Assembly (NCBI GenBank): GCA_024697405.1
Contig: JAILFU010000028.1
Location: forward strand, 1-42,536
Origin: Prevotella sp.
GTDB taxonomy: Bacteria > Bacteroidota > Bacteroidia > Bacteroidales > Bacteroidaceae
DNA: 42,536 nt
Direction: 5' to 3'
The position numbers and the translations under genes were made by a program. The notes under the pieces were generated by a model that ran no database searches, had not been told where the DNA came from, and saw nothing but the letters and a program-made list of their open reading frames with translations. Of this stretch, positions 27,501-34,029 are shown one piece after another (position 1 is the first letter of the stretch; each line of letters opens with the position of its first letter).

Positions 27501-27572
27501 ATGATGGACGGCAAGAAGCAGGAGGGCATCGTCCTTCTGCCGCCCCTTGCTACTGCGACGGCGTCGCAGTAA
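24516..27572 (+). CDS. Receiver-like / PEP-synthase-type ATP-binding protein
   Basis: The 1018-residue protein has two receiver-like domains. One is at about 25-165 (RRIFNVLIVANPYDAF..DLVICMPG); the other is at about 175-320 (MIMLVEDNIRFY..GIISDTRFP..VPLIMESSE), whose SDTRFP aspartate could be the phospho-acceptor. Then comes a PEP synthase/pyruvate phosphate dikinase ATP-binding domain (about 440-840: GSLGGKGRGLAFLD, SPIAIRSSSLLEDSHYQPFAGIYATY, YLLQIRPI). No catalytic-His swivel or PEP-binding barrel follows, so it may bind or transfer phosphate without full PEP synthase activity. Two odd in-frame stretches occur (about 700-712, SGESNNTPQT; about 804-812, APLSSGGVGG). The last seven codons and the stop come from a REP-like hairpin. 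A longer TTG start overlaps the -7 box. Confidence 0.85.
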   Translation: MEQTNNIPQEFNSFYLKDVSFAHLMTRRIFNVLIVANPYDAFMLEDDGRVDEKIFDEYTELGMRYPPSFTQVSTTEEAQHVLETTDIDLVICMPGNADNDAFAVAREVKALKHDVPCVVLTPFSHGITRRMQDEDMTIFDYVFCWLGNTNLILSIIKLIEDRMNIDHDIEEAGVQMIMLVEDNIRFYSSVLPNLYNYILQQSKNFSTEALNPHAAAQRKRGRPKVVLATNYEEAWALWEKYHDNTLGIISDTRFPMHTPVGRLSHVEEGDPEAGLKLLKEIRKQDEYVPLIMESSEVQNREKAEAEGFHFVDKNSKKMNVDLRYLLEEHMGFGDFIFRAPVTKEEVMRIKTLKELQDNIFNIPQDSFIRHIRRNHMSRWLTARAIFPVSQFLKHVTWHKLKDVDAHRQIIFDAIVQYRNMKNIGVVAVFDRLKFDRYAHFARIGEGSLGGKGRGLAFLDTILKRHPELNQYPNASVQIPKTVVLCTDFFDRFMDDNNLWGIALSDAPDEEILKHFLRAQLPDDLIADFFTFFEAIKSPIAIRSSSLLEDSHYQPFAGIYATYMIPWLDDKYEMLRMLACAIKSVYASVYYKDSKAYMTATQNVIDQEKMAVILQEVVGRQYGNYYYPTFRGVLRSLNYYPIGDETAEEGIASLALGLGKYIVDGGQTLRVSPYHPNQVLQTSELETALTETQTRFYALNMGSGESNNTPQTTLNWSTDDGFNISNLRVKQADKDGSLQYIASTYDPVDQIIRDGIYEGGRKIISFAGVLQHGLFPLPELLQLSQKLGADEMRRPVEIEFACNLAPLSSGGVGGKLYLLQIRPIVDSKQVLEEDLQKIPDEQCLLRSHNSLGHGISEDVVDVVYVKTDENFTASNNPAIAREIEDINRQFLNAGGSYILIGPGRWGSSDYWLGIPVKWPHISAARVIVEVGLKNYHVDPSQGTHFFQNLTSFGVGYFTINAYTGDGIFQKELLDGMPAVQETEHVRHVRFARPLKVMMDGKKQEGIVLLPPLATATASQ
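26925..26957. repeat. GC-rich palindrome inside the PEP-synthase-like gene
   Basis: CCCCTCTC-TTC-GGGAGGGG (26928-26946, 7 of 8 pairs) followed by TAGGGGG encodes APLSSGGVGG in frame. The flanking protein (IEFACNL..KLYLLQIRP) reads like an uninterrupted PPDK segment without it. Confidence 0.55.
27551..27571. repeat. REP-like hairpin, copy 1 (end of PEP-synthase-like gene)
   Basis: ACTGCGACGGCGTCGCAGT with T and A at its ends forms perfect 10-bp arms around one G and is followed by AAAGGAGAAC. Read as codons it gives TATASQ and then TAA, the end of the upstream gene. Confidence 0.9.
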
Positions 27573-27596
27573 AGGAGAACTAAAGCAGGAAGCAGC

Positions 27597-28655
27597 ATGG
27601 ACAAGGAAGAATATGCCAGGAAGAAGCCTTTCGCCGGCCCTGCGAAGCCATCGATGCTTCGCCGCCGTGTGGGCCATGACTACCAGTCCCGGCGAGTCTA
27701 CCTGATTACGATGACCATTGAGGGGCGGCGGCCTCTGCTGGGCCGGCTGGCGGGTGATGCCGATGCGCCTGCCGGCTCAGCCTCCGAGCCAAGGGTGGAG
27801 CCTTCGGAGCTGGGGCTGCGTGTGCAGGAGGAATGGTTTGCCGTGTCGGCTTATCACCCTGAGGTGAGTGTCATCGCCTTCCAGCTGATGCCCGACCACC
27901 TGCATGGCATTCTCTTTGTACAGGCAGAGATGGCCCAGCACCTGGGCATGATTATCAAAGGCTTTAAAGCCAGCACCAACAAGCATTACCGCCGGCTGGT
28001 GCTTCACCAGCCTTCGTCTCCCTCTGGCAGAACGGGAAAGCGCGACCGAAGCCTGGACGACCGCGAGCACGGCCTGCTCTGGGCACAGGGCTATAACGAC
28101 CATATCCTGGAAGGCTACGGCGAACTGGAGCGCTGGAAAGCCTATCTCCATGACAATCCCCGCCGTCTGGCCGTCCGCCGTGCCCATCCCGACTTTTTCT
28201 GTGTACGCTTTGGCATCACCATTGGCGGACAAAGCTTTGCCGCCATAGGTAACCGTTTCCTGCTTTCCCATCCGCAGAAGCTGCAGGTGCAGTGCTCCCG
28301 CAGCCTCACCGACGAGCAGCGGGCACAGGCGGTGGAAAGCTTTCTTGCCAAGGCGCGGAAAGGAAGCATTCTTGTCTCCCCGGCCATCTCCAAGGGCGAG
28401 CAGGAGGTGATGCGGGCTGCCCTCGATGCCCGCCTGCCGCTCATCTTCCTCACTCCTTGGGGCTTCAACACCTTTTCCCGTCCTGGCCATCAGTATTACG
28501 AGGCCTGCGCCGAGGGCCGCTTCCTCATCCTCGCCCCTTGGGAGCACCAGAACCGGCGCATCCCGCTCACCCGCCCGATGTGCCTTGCTTTGAACGGGAT
28601 GGCCAGGGATATTTGTGGCGGCGAGGCTTCTGGGACTGCGACGGCGTCGCAGTAA
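27597..28655 (+). CDS. REP-associated Y1 (HUH) transposase with C-terminal Rossmann-like domain
   Basis: The 352-residue protein has an N-terminal Y1/IS200-like transposase domain (about 20-200). It shows YLITMTIEGRRPL, the HUH motif LMPDHLHGILFV (His-Leu-His) and the likely catalytic tyrosine in QGYNDHILEGYGELERWKAYLHDNPRR. Such single-strand nucleases (RAYT/TnpA-REP) cut and join REP hairpins. The C-terminal half (about 205-345) is not part of the basic Y1 fold. GSILVSPAISKGEQEVMRAAL, LPLIFLTPWGF and NRRIPLTRPMCLALNGMA look like a SLOG/DprA-type Rossmann domain, an inference from pattern only. The gene starts 24 bp after the preceding stop, and copies of one REP hairpin lie before it, at its own stop codon and after it. 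The N-terminal insert at about 55-68 (DADAPAGSASEP) is low-complexity. Confidence 0.85.
   Translation: MDKEEYARKKPFAGPAKPSMLRRRVGHDYQSRRVYLITMTIEGRRPLLGRLAGDADAPAGSASEPRVEPSELGLRVQEEWFAVSAYHPEVSVIAFQLMPDHLHGILFVQAEMAQHLGMIIKGFKASTNKHYRRLVLHQPSSPSGRTGKRDRSLDDREHGLLWAQGYNDHILEGYGELERWKAYLHDNPRRLAVRRAHPDFFCVRFGITIGGQSFAAIGNRFLLSHPQKLQVQCSRSLTDEQRAQAVESFLAKARKGSILVSPAISKGEQEVMRAALDARLPLIFLTPWGFNTFSRPGHQYYEACAEGRFLILAPWEHQNRRIPLTRPMCLALNGMARDICGGEASGTATASQ
28635..28653. repeat. REP-like hairpin, copy 2 (end of the transposase gene)
   Basis: ACTGCGACGGCGTCGCAGT followed by AAAGGGGAAC. Codons read GTATASQ then TAA: the hairpin supplies the transposase stop codon in the same frame as copy 1 does for the gene upstream. 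Confidence 0.9.
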
Positions 28656-28673
28656 AGGGGAACCGTTGAACTC

Positions 28674-28694
28674 TACTGCGACGGCGTCGCAGTA
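28674..28694. repeat. REP-like hairpin, copy 3
   Basis: The same 21-bp palindrome as copy 1, followed by AAAGGGGACGG, 39 bp after copy 2 and in direct orientation. Two short GGGGACGGGGG-CTGCA direct repeats follow (28696-28732). Confidence 0.9.
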
Positions 28695-28748
28695 AAGGGG
28701 ACGGGGGGCTGCAGGAAGGGGACGGGGGCTGCAAAGAGAGAGGACAAG

Positions 28749-28783
28749 AAGAGAGGACGCGGGGCAAACCTGCGTCCTCTCTT
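28749..28783. terminator. Bidirectional hairpin between convergent genes
   Basis: AAGAGAGGACGC (28749-28760) and GCGTCCTCTCTT (28772-28783) pair perfectly. It sits between the transposase gene and the 3' end of the minus-strand gene at 28826 and may terminate both. Confidence 0.65.
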
Positions 28784-28825
28784 GGTGGGTGGTTGGTCTC
28801 CTTTTGGGAGACTTCTATAGCCGCT

Positions 28826-29674
28826 TTATTTCACAGCTTCTGTCTCCAGAGGCAGGTCGGTGCTGATGGTGCCTCTGTTCTTCTGGCGAGCCAGCCACTG
28901 GTCGTATTCGCTCATGCCGTCGCCATCCTTGAAGATGCGGAAGTCGCCCACAGCCATGATGTTGTTATTCGGGTCGTACTTGTCGAGCAACAGGATGCCT
29001 CGGTAGAAGTTCTTGATGCCGTCGCTGACCTTTGTGCCCGAGCAGATGGTGGCCATCTTCGACCAGCTGTCATCGGTTGTGCTCGACGTCGTCACAATGG
29101 TGAAAGTGGTGAAGTTCTCGCCCTCGCCCAGCACTTTTGCCTCTTCTTTTTCAGAGGTGGTAATTACCGAGCTGCCGCTTCGCTGCTGATACCTGTACAT
29201 CACGGTGTTCTTCGTCATGTTCTGGTCGGTGTATTCAGGTATGACATCTGCATACTCCACGTTTTCAATGCTGTTCGTCCCGGAATCGTAGATGCGCGTC
29301 GATGGGGTGATGATGTAGACGCCCTCTATGGCCGGCGGTGTGCTTCCGCTGTAGATGGGCATGTAGGCACTCATCTTCGTGAGATACTCCTCAGGGATGT
29401 CCTGGGTGATGCGCTCGTCGAACTCCACCTCGAAGGTGGTGATGCTGAGCAGCTCGCTCTCCATGTAGGTGTCCTTGGTGCCGTCGGTCTTCCACACGTC
29501 GACACCACGTTTCGAGCCTTGTGTCATGGGAGTCACCTTGTCGAAGATAGCCTTCGGATAGGCAATGATCTCGCCGTTCTTCTTGTTCACATAGATGCCC
29601 TGCGCACTCATTTGCAGGCTCATGAAGGCAAAGAGTGCCAGCATGAGGAATCTGAATAAATTGTTTCGTTTCAT
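28826..29674 (-). CDS. Secreted protein of unknown function
   Basis: The 282-residue protein has a signal peptide (about 1-25, ending LQMSAQ). Its start, GIYVNKKNGEIIAYPKAIFDKVTP, resembles the short 'hint' segment found at the start of many secreted Prevotella proteins. The rest (EYLTKMSAYMPIYSGSTPP, YRGILLLDKYDPNNNIMAVGDFRIFKDGDG) matches nothing I can name. Its ATG overlaps the stop of the PPC-repeat gene (ATGA), so the two are co-translated and probably work together at or outside the cell surface. Confidence 0.75.
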   Translation of the reverse strand: MKRNNLFRFLMLALFAFMSLQMSAQGIYVNKKNGEIIAYPKAIFDKVTPMTQGSKRGVDVWKTDGTKDTYMESELLSITTFEVEFDERITQDIPEEYLTKMSAYMPIYSGSTPPAIEGVYIITPSTRIYDSGTNSIENVEYADVIPEYTDQNMTKNTVMYRYQQRSGSSVITTSEKEEAKVLGEGENFTTFTIVTTSSTTDDSWSKMATICSGTKVSDGIKNFYRGILLLDKYDPNNNIMAVGDFRIFKDGDGMSEYDQWLARQKNRGTISTDLPLETEAVK

Positions 29675-32388
29675 CGTTTTGCTATTTTAATGGTTATACT
29701 TTCTGTCTTTACTACATACACGCCGGCGGGCAGGTCGGCAATCATCACCTGTGCGTTGCCGTTGCCGTCGGTCTTGTGGCTGGCCATGAGCCGTCCGCCC
29801 ACATTATATATATGTATGGGGCTGTTGGGCTTGCTGCCGCTGATGATGACGCGGTCGGCATGGCGTTCCATCGTAGGCTTGCTCTCGGCGAAGGCGGGCA
29901 TTTCTATGCTCGACGTGCCGTCTTCCAGCCCCAGTGTGAACTTCATCACCTGATCGTGGTTATAGGTGGCTGTGGTGCTCATCGTGGTGATGGTGAACTT
30001 GCCGTTGGCCATGGTCACCATCGGCTTCTCGCTGAGGGCGTAGATGTGTTTCTCCGTGTCGCTCAGCCAGACGATGAAGTAGATGTCCTCGATGGGTATG
30101 GAGCCGTCGGCCAGTCCCAGTGTGTACTTCAGCACGTCGTCGTGGGCGTAGGTCACGGTGGTGTTCATCGTGGTGAGGGTGAACTGGCCGTTGGCCATGG
30201 TCACCATCGGTTTCTCGCTCAGCGGATAGACATGCTTCTCCGTTTCGCTCAGCCAGACGATGAAGCACAGGCCGCTATCCTCGCCATCCTCGTCCACCTT
30301 CTCGTTGCCCAGGGGCTCCACAGGCTCCACGTCGGTGAGGGCGGCATTCACGGCGATACGGTAGTTGCCCTGCCCCTCTCCGCGCTGCACGCGGATGGCA
30401 TATTTGCCGGCCTCCACATCCTTTGTGGTCATTGTGCCAAAGTTCCAGCCTGGGTTAAACCAGTAGGTGCTCTGGCTGCGCTGCCACACGTTGATGGGTT
30501 CTCCCGCCGTGTTATACTCATAGTAGTAGAGGCGCACGTCGGTGATGCGCAGGCCGTTGCCCGGCTGGACGTTGATGGTCAGGTCGCCCTTGGCAGTCAG
30601 CTCCACCTGATACCAGTCATAGTCATCCTCATTGCCGTTGGCGTAGCCATAGCCTAGGTGTCCTGACAGTGTCTTCCCGACGGGCAGCTGGGCGGCCTTT
30701 TGCCATTCGTTGTTTGGCTCAGCATCGTTGGGCAGCTCGTTCTGTTCAAACTCATACTTCAGCGAGTAGGCACCATAGCCCTCGCCGCGCTGCACGCGCA
30801 CCAAGTATTCGCCGGGTGCCATATTGGGAATGCTCAGCGTGCCGGAGTTCCAGCCGGGATTGATATAGTAGGCGTTCGACGAGCGCTGCCACCAGTTGAT
30901 GGGTTTGTTCTCCTTGTCATATTCTATGTAATAGACGCGCACGTCGCTCACGCGCAGGCTGCTGTTCACGTTGCTAGGCGTGTAGATGAGGTTCACCTTG
31001 CCGTCGCGCACCACCTTGAAGCGATAGTAGTCATAGTCATCCTCGTTGCTGTTTGCGTAGCCATAGCCCAGGTGTGCCTGTTTCTCCTGCCCTCGGGCCA
31101 GGTAGTTGTTGGCCAGGCCAGTGTCCCAGTCGTTGTTGGGCTCGTTGTCGTTCTTATACTCCTGCGGGGTGAAGTTGCAGGTCAGCTCATAGCCGCCCTG
31201 GCCCTCGCCGCGTGTCACCTTGACGAGGTAGAGGCCGGGTGCCAGGTTGGGAACATCCATCGAGCCGGCGTTCCAGCCGGGGTTGAAGTAATAGGTGGTG
31301 GACGAGCGCGACCAGTAGTTGATAATCTCTCCGTTCTTATACTCATAGAAGTGGAGGCGCACCTCGCTGATACGCATGGAAATGTCATGCGAGATGGCGA
31401 TGTTGGCTTTGCCGTCCTGCTTCACCTCGAAGGCCCACCAATCGACGTTGTCCTCGTTGCTACTGCCATAGCCGTAGCCCAGGTGTCCCTGCTTGGGTGT
31501 GTTCAGCGGCAGCGTCTTAGTCTGGTTCCACTCGTCAGGATCCTGGTCGTTAGCATAACTGCAAGGCGTGAAGTTGCAGGTCAGCTCATAGCCGCCCTGA
31601 CCCTCGCCGCGCGTCACCTTGATGAGGTAGTCGCCAGGCTTCAGGTTGTTCACCACCATCGAGCCGGCATTCCAACCGGGGTTGAAGTAATAGTTCGTGG
31701 ACGAGCGCGACCAGTAGTTGACAATCTCATGGTCATTATTATACTCGTAGTAGTGGAGGCGCACCTCGCTGATACGCAGGGTGCCCTCATGAGTGATGCC
31801 GATGGTGACGGCACCGTCCTCTTTGACGGTGAAGGTCCACCAGTCTACGTTGTCCTCGTCGCTGCTAACATAGCCGTAGCCCAGATGTCCCTGTTTGGGC
31901 GTTTCTAGCGGTAGGATGCTGCTGTTGTTCCAGTCGTCGTCTACTTTGTCGTTAGTGTACTCGTTGGCCGTAAACGTGCATTTCACGGTGTAGGAGCCTG
32001 TACCCTCGCCGCGTGTCACTTTAAAAAGGTAGGTGCCGGGTGCCAAGTTCTTCACGTCCATCGAGCCGGCGTTCCAGCCAGGATTGAAATAATAGGTCGT
32101 GGACGACCGTGACCAATAGTCCGTAATCTGATTGTCATCATTGAACGAACAATGGTAGAGGCGCACTTCCTGGATGCGCAGCCCGTTGCCGGGTGCCACG
32201 TAGATGTTGGCGGCACCGTCCTGTGTGACGGTGAATTTCCACCACTCCTCCTTGCGGTCATTCGACAACGTTCCGCTTTTCTCTTGCCCCAAGGGCAGCT
32301 GCGTGGCTTCCTGCCACGACGCTCCTTGTGCCAGCATCCCCAAGGGTACTGCCAGCAGAAGGGTGAAAAGAATGAATAGTTTTCTCAT
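29671..32388 (-). CDS. Secreted protein with five PPC-like repeats and a T9SS-type tail
   Basis: The 905-residue protein has a signal peptide (about 1-20, GMLAQ). Five PPC-like beta-sandwich repeats of about 125 residues follow; each has LGYGY..NEDD.D.. or an equivalent, then LRI.EVRLY.YE, YWSRSSTTYYFNPGWNAGSM and GTYLVKVTRGEGQGGY. Next come two copies of a roughly 65-residue repeat (FIVWLSETEKHVYPLSEKPMVTMANG and FIVWLSDTEKHIYALSEKP). The C-terminal segment IHIYNVGGRLMASHKTDGNG..LPAGVYVVKTESITIKIAKR fits a type IX secretion sorting domain. The strong internal similarity suggests recent tandem duplication. It overlaps the next gene by 4 nt. Function is unknown; adhesion or substrate binding is possible. 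Confidence 0.85.
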   Translation of the reverse strand: MRKLFILFTLLLAVPLGMLAQGASWQEATQLPLGQEKSGTLSNDRKEEWWKFTVTQDGAANIYVAPGNGLRIQEVRLYHCSFNDDNQITDYWSRSSTTYYFNPGWNAGSMDVKNLAPGTYLFKVTRGEGTGSYTVKCTFTANEYTNDKVDDDWNNSSILPLETPKQGHLGYGYVSSDEDNVDWWTFTVKEDGAVTIGITHEGTLRISEVRLHYYEYNNDHEIVNYWSRSSTNYYFNPGWNAGSMVVNNLKPGDYLIKVTRGEGQGGYELTCNFTPCSYANDQDPDEWNQTKTLPLNTPKQGHLGYGYGSSNEDNVDWWAFEVKQDGKANIAISHDISMRISEVRLHFYEYKNGEIINYWSRSSTTYYFNPGWNAGSMDVPNLAPGLYLVKVTRGEGQGGYELTCNFTPQEYKNDNEPNNDWDTGLANNYLARGQEKQAHLGYGYANSNEDDYDYYRFKVVRDGKVNLIYTPSNVNSSLRVSDVRVYYIEYDKENKPINWWQRSSNAYYINPGWNSGTLSIPNMAPGEYLVRVQRGEGYGAYSLKYEFEQNELPNDAEPNNEWQKAAQLPVGKTLSGHLGYGYANGNEDDYDWYQVELTAKGDLTINVQPGNGLRITDVRLYYYEYNTAGEPINVWQRSQSTYWFNPGWNFGTMTTKDVEAGKYAIRVQRGEGQGNYRIAVNAALTDVEPVEPLGNEKVDEDGEDSGLCFIVWLSETEKHVYPLSEKPMVTMANGQFTLTTMNTTVTYAHDDVLKYTLGLADGSIPIEDIYFIVWLSDTEKHIYALSEKPMVTMANGKFTITTMSTTATYNHDQVMKFTLGLEDGTSSIEMPAFAESKPTMERHADRVIISGSKPNSPIHIYNVGGRLMASHKTDGNGNAQVMIADLPAGVYVVKTESITIKIAKR

Positions 32389-32461
32389 TTTTAATTTTTT
32401 TTGGGTTATACTTGTTTCTTGATTTGATGGTCTGATTTAGCTTCTAGGCATATTCAGTCTG

Positions 32462-32469
32462 CAAATATA
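32462..32469 (-). promoter_or_regulatory. -7 box of the PPC-repeat gene
   Basis: TATATTTG on the minus strand, 73 bp upstream of the ATG at 32388. No clear -33 box is seen at the expected spacing. Confidence 0.45.
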
Positions 32470-32802
32470 GGAAAAAAATTAGAATCTCCACCATTAAATC
32501 ATAAAAATCGACTCTCAATTTATGGAAATGAGAGTTTTTTTCGCGTTTTGAGAGTCTTTTTCGTTGTTTTTCGCGCGCATGCGTGTGTATAATATGCTTC
32601 ATGTGAAAAAAACTGCGCCCCAGCAAACCCTGCACTTAACCAGGTTTTTCCTAACCTTTCTCCGGCTGCGCATAGTTTTTGCAATTTAGAAAAATTGGCC
32701 TTATGTGCGTCTACGGCGTAACGCAAATTCATGTATATATATATACATTTTCAAAATTTTGGCGCTACAGGCGCTACTTTGACATCTAACCTGTTGGCAC
32801 GC

Positions 32803-32900
32803 AAGACGTTGTTTGTAGCTACAGCACTCCAAAAGGAGCTACCGGAGTAGCTACAGGAAAGAAGGTGGGGGGAATGGGAGAAATTCTCTGGAGAATTTTT
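32803..32900 (-). repeat. 99-bp-type module in element C (inverted)
   Basis: Reads AAGACGTT..TGTAGCTACAGCACTCC-AAAAGGAGCTAC-GGAGTAGCTACAGGAAAGAAGG, then GGAATGGGAGAAATTCTCTG. It is the reverse complement of the modules at 13475 and 13875 with a few changes. Confidence 0.85.
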
Positions 32901-32902
32901 TC

Positions 32903-33022
32903 AAACGGCGGCAGTATTTTTTCAAACGGCGGCAGTATTTTCCCAAACGGCGGCAGTATTTTTCCAAACGGCGGCAGTATTTTTCCAAACGGCGGCAGTA
33001 TTTTCCCAGACGGCGGCAGTAC
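32903..33022 (+). repeat. 21-bp tandem array C
   Basis: Six units of AAACGGCGGCAGTATTTT plus a 3-nt spacer (TTC, CCC or TCC); the last unit is cut short after GGCGGCAGTA. All have the GGCAGT core. This is the most uniform array in the window, with a period of 21 bp and no unique spacers. Confidence 0.9.
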
Positions 33023-33179
33023 AGCCTGTAGCTACTAGAGTAGCTCCAAAAGAAGTCATGTAGCTACCTTTAACTAGCTGTCAGTCAGCGTGATTAGTGC
33101 CAAAGTAGCGCTTGTAGCGCCTTTTTTTGCGCGTCTTACGCGCGCGCGAGGTTTTGCCGGCTGCTTTATGACGTTGCGG

Positions 33180-34028
33180 CTACTCCTCAGCGTCAGGCAC
33201 GTAGTTCATCCGCTGGTTCAGCTGATAGAGGGCGGGGATGAGGATGCAGAGCGAGAAGAGCAGGGCGAGCAGCAGGGGGCGCGTGCCTGTCCCGATGATG
33301 TCGGTCAGCGACTGCGGGTTGTGGTAGACGTGGTACATCACGTAGGCCGCAGTATTGTTGGCCCAGTGATAGGCCACACCCGGGATGATGCTCCCCGTGC
33401 GAGCGTACATCCATCCCAGCAGCAGGCCGATGAGGAAGGCGTGGGGCAACTGCGCGGGGTTGAGGTGAGCAAGGGCGAAGATGAGGGAGGAGAGGAAGAT
33501 GGCAGGCCATACAGACCTGGCAGGCCTGGCTTCTCCACTCACCCCAGGGAGGGGCCGTGGGAGGATGCACTTCAGCACTGTCCCCCTGAACACCAGCTCC
33601 TCGACCACGGGCGGCAGCAGGGCGATGACCATGTAGCCGCCGGGCACGCTCATCAGCCCTTCCAGCTGCTCGTTCGTCTGGTCGGCAACTTCTTTCAGCC
33701 AGCCTGTCCACTCGGGAAGGATGCCCTGCACAAAGAGCGACGGCACGATGGCTCCCATCGATGCAATCACGCTCCACAGCAATACATCCCACGGGCGCGA
33801 CCGCATGTAGGTGCGCGAGGCCGTGGCCCAGCTCATCTTCAGAAACAGCGCGATGGTGGCCACGCTGAACAATACCATGATGGCGATGTTGCATACAGGG
33901 GGCATCGTTTCTACCGCCTGGCGGGTGATGACCATATAGGTCATCGTCACCAGCAGCTGGGCCAAGAACTGTATGGCCAGGAAGGCGGCAGCGTAAAGCA
34001 GCGCAAGGCTGATGTTCTTTCTTGTCAT
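33180..34028 (-). CDS. CPBP-family intramembrane metalloprotease
   Basis: The 282-residue membrane protein has several hydrophobic segments and the CPBP (Abi) motifs: EELVFRG with Glu143-Glu144, FALAHLNPAQLPHAFLIGLLLGW, and HWANN. Bacterial members are thought to cleave proteins within the membrane; the substrate is unknown. The ATG lies one base beyond the stop of the FucP-like gene, so the two are co-transcribed. A proline-rich stretch after the EELVFRG helix (about 152-165, LPRPLPGVSGEARPARS) is encoded by CCCCAGGGAGGGG-type DNA and may be a repeat insertion in a loop. Confidence 0.88.
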   Translation of the reverse strand: MTRKNISLALLYAAAFLAIQFLAQLLVTMTYMVITRQAVETMPPVCNIAIMVLFSVATIALFLKMSWATASRTYMRSRPWDVLLWSVIASMGAIVPSLFVQGILPEWTGWLKEVADQTNEQLEGLMSVPGGYMVIALLPPVVEELVFRGTVLKCILPRPLPGVSGEARPARSVWPAIFLSSLIFALAHLNPAQLPHAFLIGLLLGWMYARTGSIIPGVAYHWANNTAAYVMYHVYHNPQSLTDIIGTGTRPLLLALLFSLCILIPALYQLNQRMNYVPDAEE

Positions 34029-34029
34029 C

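Larger units (their letters stand above)
32571..33149. repeat. Composite palindromic repeat element C
   Basis: The left side has a CGCGCGCATGCG-like end, an interruption with an 18-bp palindrome of alternating TA (32731-32748), then GGCGCTACAGGCGCTACTTTG, CATCTAACCTGTTGGCACGC and the inverted 99-bp-type module (32803-32900). The array at 32903-33022 is followed by CTGTAGCTAC..GTAGCTCC..TGTAGCTACC, then GCCAAAGTAGCGC-TTGTAGCGCC, a T run and TTACGCGCGCGCG. It fills the gap between the CPBP gene stop and the PPC gene promoter. No gene is supported in 32389-33179. Confidence 0.8.

Noticed and set aside
32903..33022. CRISPR-like array
   Set aside because: Units follow one another every 21 bp with no unique spacers, and no cas gene is present. 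It is a plain tandem repeat.
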